A stretch of 64,000 nt of DNA, from NCBI GenBank assembly GCA_029204225.1, contig CM055109.1, forward strand, positions 41,212,544-41,276,543, written 5' to 3'. The notes beneath the pieces are model-generated. The model had not been told where the DNA came from, searched no databases, and worked only from the letters and a program-made list of their open reading frames with translations. Positions 58,601-64,000 of this stretch are shown piece by piece (the first letter of the stretch is position 1; each line of letters opens with the position of its first letter). The DNA is from Diphasiastrum complanatum (lineage: Eukaryota; Streptophyta; Lycopodiopsida; Lycopodiales; Lycopodiaceae). The position numbers and the translations under genes were made by a program.

Positions 58601-60500
58601 TTACAACCTTCAAATCCACCTCGATCCTTGGATAATTGTCATGCAACAATCCATGCAATTACAGAATTGCAAATTGTCATCAAGCTACAACTCAACTTTG
58701 CATCCAAAAAAAAAATCCATGATACCCACAAGGGCCACTCACGACCTATAGCAAAATCTAATAGGATTTTTAAAAGGGATTGAAAGAGGAATTGGATGCT
58801 GTTACAGCCGCCACCATCGGGATAGAGAAGACCTCCAGTCGCAATATCTTGAGGAGAGAGAGAGATTACAAGCACAACTAGGTTCTAAATCGCGTCACTC
58901 ATGATCCAAATGACAGGTCTCAACTGCTCTCCATCTCTTGGGGATAAGTCTACACTCTCTATCAGTGACCTGCTGCCATCAGGTTAACCTCCAGGTCTGA
59001 AATTGATCTAATGCTTATTCTCTCAACCCTAGCACTTCCCATTACTCTCTCCAGGAAATAAGTGAAAGTTGCATGATTATTCACATGAATAATCGAACAT
59101 ATGCATCTTCTACCCGCAATCCAACAATGGAAAAGGGTATTTTCATAGATCAAGAAGACTTAAAATGTTAGGAAGGACAAGCAACAGTGTCAAAACATCG
59201 CCAAATCCCAGGTACTCAGGAGACAAAGACATAGACAATAGTTTGCCTATCGCCTTCAAATCTGACAACCACATTGCCCCTAGGTTCTCTGTTTGCAACT
59301 CCAAAACAACTTATTCTCAACACCTATGTAGAGAAATGACAGAATAGCAGTTCACATCATGTTATATTTTGGTTGTAAATAGATTCTTGTAACAACATCA
59401 CTAATAGTTTAATTCTTCTGGAAAAATTGATTTTCATCAATCAATATTAAACAAAGTTAGTCATGCATGAATCCATACCACCAACAACATAACAGATTCT
59501 TGCATCTATCCAAATCCCCAAAGCATGTGAGTCTAAGAAGCAAGCCTAATGATTCACACATGCAAAACATTAAACATGAATCGGAATTCTTCTCAAAAAC
59601 TAGAAAATTCAGAATGAAATTACAAGACTAATTCTCAGCTTCTCCTTCAAAATTAAAACATGTCGATAGGCACATTACCGAAATTTTGAAAAGCTCCAAG
59701 AATTAACAATTCCAATTCCAAACCTCCTTTGAGAATTCAGCACTCGTGGACTTACAAAAGACATGCCATGGTGGAAGTTTATTGACACATACTCATACGT
59801 GGGCTTACAAAACACATGCCACAGAGTTTTATTTCTTTCTTTTTATTTTTCTATGTGTTAGCATAGTTCCTAACAATTTCTCAAGCATAATAATTGCAAA
59901 CTCTGCAATTTATAGTGAAAACTTCGCTTATGCTTCTGGTGACTTCAATAAAGTAAACCAGAGGGTAAATGCACCCTAATGATGGCTGTAAATTGTAAAA
60001 AATAGCAAGGGCAAAAGCAAAGCTTCCTACAGGAAACACTTATGAAACTATAAGAAACCAAACAGAATGTGAAGCTTCTGTAACAGCGCCTCTGTGAGGC
60101 CCTCCTGTGTGCCCATTAATAGCTTAAACCTACATTAATTCAGGGTTGAGAAACTAGGAAAAAAAACACTAAGATTTGAGCAAGAAATCCTCCCTCTTGT
60201 GCGCCCTCTTCATGCCTAGAACCTACATGAAACTTGCATGTAAACTATGGTGAAATGGTGGAGGGATGGGCGCTTTGCCAACTCTCTTCACCTGGCACTG
60301 ATCTCTCTCCCTCTCTCTCGGATTCCTCTCTCTTTTTCTCGAGTCAATGAATAGCATGTGAAGAATTTCAGAGCATTAAGATCCAAAACATCCCTTTCAT
60401 CTTTGGTTAGAAAGACAACAAATGACCAACCTTGCCAATGTAGAAAAATCAACATCTACTCTATGAATGAGATGCAAACTCTAATAGATCTTGATCAAAC
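58600..60500. other. No gene recognised
   Basis: Possible outer part of family X on the left. A short direct repeat GTGG(A/G)CTTACAAAA.ACATGCCA occurs at about 59748 and 59801. A CT-rich stretch lies near 60300-60345. Confidence 0.45.
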
Positions 60501-60539
60501 AGCAATCAAAACATGAAATGAAGTTGCTGTTCATACAAA

Positions 60540-61065
<526 letters not shown>

Positions 61066-61073
61066 CTCCCTCT

Positions 61074-62582
61074 TCAACTAGAAAACACTCCAAGTGAAGT
61101 CCTATGCTTCATAAAAAAGTCATTTCCCAATGCTTTGGTAAAGATATCAACTACACATTCCATTGAAGAAACATGTTGAAGCTCCACCTCCTTTGCCATG
61201 ACTTGCTCCCTCACAAAATGATATGCCACCTCAATATGCTTGCTCCTAGCATGAAAGATAGGATTGGTTGCCAACTTTTGGGCTGATAGGTTATCACAAC
61301 AGATGATTGGGCTCTCTGAAAAATCCAGCAATCGAAGATCCTTGATTATCCTCTTGATCCATACCATCTCCTTTGTGCAATGAGTAAGTGCTTTGTACTC
61401 GACCTCACTGAATGACAATGAGATAGTGGCTTGTTTCTATGACATCCATGATATAGCTCCATCACCTATGAAAATAAAATGAGCACTAATGGATTTCTTA
61501 TCCATTTGATCTCCAGCAAAGTCCGAATCTGAAATCCAAACAAGTTAGGTGATGATCTCTCATAAAATATGCCAAAATCTTGAGTTCCCATGATATACCT
61601 CAAAACTCATTTTTCTAGCTTCCAATGCTCCTCACTAGAATCTTGCATAAATTGACTCAATCTACCAACATAATAGCTTAGATCTGGTCTTGTGATGGTT
61701 AGATAGATAAGTGACCCAACTAGCTTTCTATAGAGAGTAATGTGCTTGAAGGATCTTTCATTACCTCTTATAGTTAGCTTTACATGAAACTCCATAGGTG
61801 TTTCACAAGATTTTGCATCTACCATATGAAATCTGTCTAAAATAGAATTAGCATAAGTCTCTTGACAAATGAAAGTAGTTTGAGAAGATCTAATTACTTC
61901 TAGTCCCAAAATGTAATGTAAATGACCAAGATCATGCACCTCAAATTCCTTCTTAAGAGCACTCTTGATATCCTCCACATCTTGATTGTTTCCACCACTC
62001 AAGATAATATCATCCACATAGATTAGCAGGATGGTAACATCATTTTCAGCAAACCTATAAAAAAGTGAATGATCATACTCACTCATAACAAAGCCTTGAT
62101 AGAGTAAAAATGTGTTGAGCTTAGCACACCAACTCCTTGGTGCTTTCTTAAGGCCGTACAAACTCTTTTGTAGTAGACACACATGATTTGGCTTTGTAGA
62201 TAAAATGTAGCTCTCCGGTTGCTCCATGTACACTTCCTCCTCAAGATCACCATTCAAAAATACATTTGTAATGTCCAATTGCCATAGATTTCATCCATAA
62301 AGAGTAGCAAGAGAGATGATGACCTGAATGCTTACCATCTTTGCCACGGTTGCAAAGGCTTTATCATAGTCAATACCATGTTCTTGAGCATATCCTTTTG
62401 CCACCAACATTGCCTTGTACTTGTTGATAGATCCATCTTGGTTTGCCTTCATCTTGAAGATCCATTTGCATCCAATAGCTTTCTTGTCCTTAAGTAGCTC
62501 CACCAATCTCCATGTTCCATTCTTCATAAGATCTCAATACTCAAGATCCATTGCTTGGATCCACTCCTCTTTGTTTCTTGCT
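61074..62582 (-). pseudogene. Copia-F reverse transcriptase and RNase H
   Basis: RT starts at the junction with gypsy: ARNKEEWIQAMDLEY, then MKNGTWRLVELLKDKKAIGC and YKAMLVAKGYAQEHGIDYDK. A single stop (Trp codon to TGA, near 62281) separates this from DITNVFLNGDLEEEVYMEQP. The catalytic LLIYVDDIILSGG is intact, and LYRKLVGSLIYLTITRPDLS follows. RNase H continues as ISWMS, SFSEVEYKALTHCTKEMVWI, CDNLSAQKLATNPIFHARSK and VDIFTKALGNDFFMKHRTSL. Damage is light: a few stops and one or two shifts near 61440-61600. It is the same family as the fragment at 1-640. Confidence 0.93.
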
Positions 62583-63990
62583 CCATTCAACCAATCTATG
62601 AGATCATCTATCATGGGCTACGGGTATTAATTTTTTACTGTAAGTTTGTTCAGACCCTTGTAATCTACACATAACCGGAAACCCCCATATTTCTTACTCT
62701 TAAGAAGGACAGGTGCTCCCAATGGAGACTTACTTGGTCTAATGTGCCCCATCCTGAGATATTCCTCAATTTGCCTAGCCACTTCCTCCTCTTCCTTTTG
62801 ACTAAACCAATATGGTTGTCTGAAGATAGGATGGCTGTCGGGCAAAAGATCTATCTTATGATCCACTGACCGAACGGGTGGTAGTCCATAAGGTAGCTGC
62901 ATCGGAAAAACTTCACTAAACTCTTGTTTTAAATCTTGCAGTAGCTATTGTTCCTGATGCAAATTTTCGGTGTTAGAACATGAAAACACATTCACATCAC
63001 CAACATCTCAAAGAACGTAGCCTACGTAACTTGCACACTATGCAAAATCCAAGCCCCAAAAGATTCTCTTCCCTTTTGAGTTGAAGAATTAGAATTTGAG
63101 AAAAAGGCAAAAGGCAAAGGCATTTCTTATTATGGGACATTCATGAAAAGCAACTTGAACCATAGGTATTGAATCTGCCATGTGGGGGATGCTTATTATA
63201 TAAGATTTCAAAACCAAATGAAAGAGTTCATATTCAGAATCATGAAGTTTCTCTATTAATTTGGCTGAGGAAATCATCGACGATGCAAGTACATTGGTCT
63301 CTCCAAAAATAGAGACAATTTGATCAAACTTACTAAAAATACCATAGTAGGTTTTTAAAATCTATTTCTAAGAAATCGGATTTATCAAAAAACCATTCAT
63401 AGCCCAAGATCACATTAGTCCTGTCTAGATTCATGACATGGAAGTCCAATGGCTCAACATGGTCCTGCATCAGAAGCTCTAAGTCTGAGACTTTGACATC
63501 CCATATCTCAGTGTCCGACCCTGAGGCAAGACGGACCACATAACGGTGATCATTGGCCATGGTGGGTACTCAGAGCTTCTGCACAAGTCGAGCATTCAAA
63601 AAATTGTGAGTACTACCTGAATCAAATAGCACGTTTACGTCTTTCCCTAATATATTGCCTCTCACCCGAAACAATTAACTAGGCTTGATTGAAAGTGTAC
63701 TAAAGTTGCATGCACAAGCACAAATATTTAACAAATTGACTTCCAATTTACCTGTCGGTAAATCTACTGCCATGAGACTTGATGACTTTGTTTTCCGTTC
63801 GGGGCACTGTTTAGCACGGTGCCCAAGTTTATTGCAGGGAAAACACAAATTTTGCTTCAACGCTACCAACGGTGCTTTGTGTTTTACCACGAACTTGTGA
63901 TGCCGGTTGGATTTTCGTGTCATCACTGGCTGGTGATACTGACGAATTTCTGTGTCCCCCGTCACTAGACCATCATCTTTGTCCATTGCA
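62582..63990 (-). pseudogene. Ty3/gypsy gag knuckle, protease and RT start, fused to copia
   Basis: The minus strand enters from the window edge with a gypsy gag tail: zinc knuckle CFPCNKLGHRAKQC. Protease has VNVLFDSGSTHNFLNARLV (near 63590-63640) and NLDRTNVILGYEWFFDK. The RT N-terminus has [40 protein letters not shown] and [15 protein letters not shown]. After a stop the frame continues YP.PMIDDLIDWLNGA and runs directly into copia RT. Stops are few, near 63660, 63570, 63330 and 62635. The catalytic FADD/YIDD part of gypsy RT is replaced by the copia sequence. Confidence 0.88.
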
Positions 63991-64000
63991 AGGGTAATTG

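Overview
The window reads as nuclear DNA of a land plant with a large, repeat-rich genome. The evidence is Ty1/copia and Ty3/gypsy LTR retrotransposons whose primer-binding sites match plant initiator tRNA-Met, plant-type LINE fragments, long CT/GA, CA/GT and TA microsatellites, and one plant-type RING-H2 (ATL-like) E3 ligase gene. No bacterial, plasmid or organelle gene organisation is present. The species cannot be named from the sequence; a fern, lycophyte or gymnosperm is only a guess. Almost every coding trace is a decayed mobile element with stops, frameshifts and deletions.

Layout. 1-5 kb: an internally deleted copia, a LINE C-terminal remnant, two large hairpins, a second LINE remnant (minus) and a copia integrase remnant. 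5-9.5 kb: element N, a copia-derived unit with LTR, PBS, long leader, gag remnant, a 500-codon open frame carrying a perfect 30-bp inverted repeat, and a second R-U5-like copy. 9.5-12.5 kb: minus-strand copia pieces. 13-15.4 kb: an AT-rich block with a broken PIF1-like helicase. 15.4-18 kb: minus-strand copia gag to integrase plus LTR. 18-20.5 kb: a decayed tandem-repeat coding region. 20.5-25.1 kb: copia RNase H plus LTR, then a nearly complete but mutated gypsy pol with a chromodomain-like end and LTR. 25.8-31.4 kb: microsatellites, a possible genic island, direct repeats and two unusual degenerate arrays (CTCGAATTTTT and GGTCGAGATC cores).

32.6-41.9 kb: a largely non-coding LTR-element family, called X here, split by a copia insertion (34407-40473) with two 274-bp LTRs and a 5-bp target duplication. 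Family X recurs at 48.8-51.2 kb (plus) and 54.2-58.6 kb (minus). 43.4-44.2 kb: the ATL-like RING-H2 gene, the only probable host gene. 45.2-48.1 kb: two minus-strand copia remnants. 51.2-53.6 kb: copia gag to integrase (plus), abutting a minus-strand gypsy protease piece. 60.5-64 kb: a copia RT/RNase H with LTR whose reverse transcriptase is joined, almost in register, to a gypsy reverse transcriptase.

No operon or multi-gene system is present. The genes relate to each other as nested, truncated and recombined retroelements. I found no convincing new functional system. The best leads are the hairpins, the two degenerate arrays, the open frame of element N, the gypsy-copia RT chimera and the PIF1-like block.
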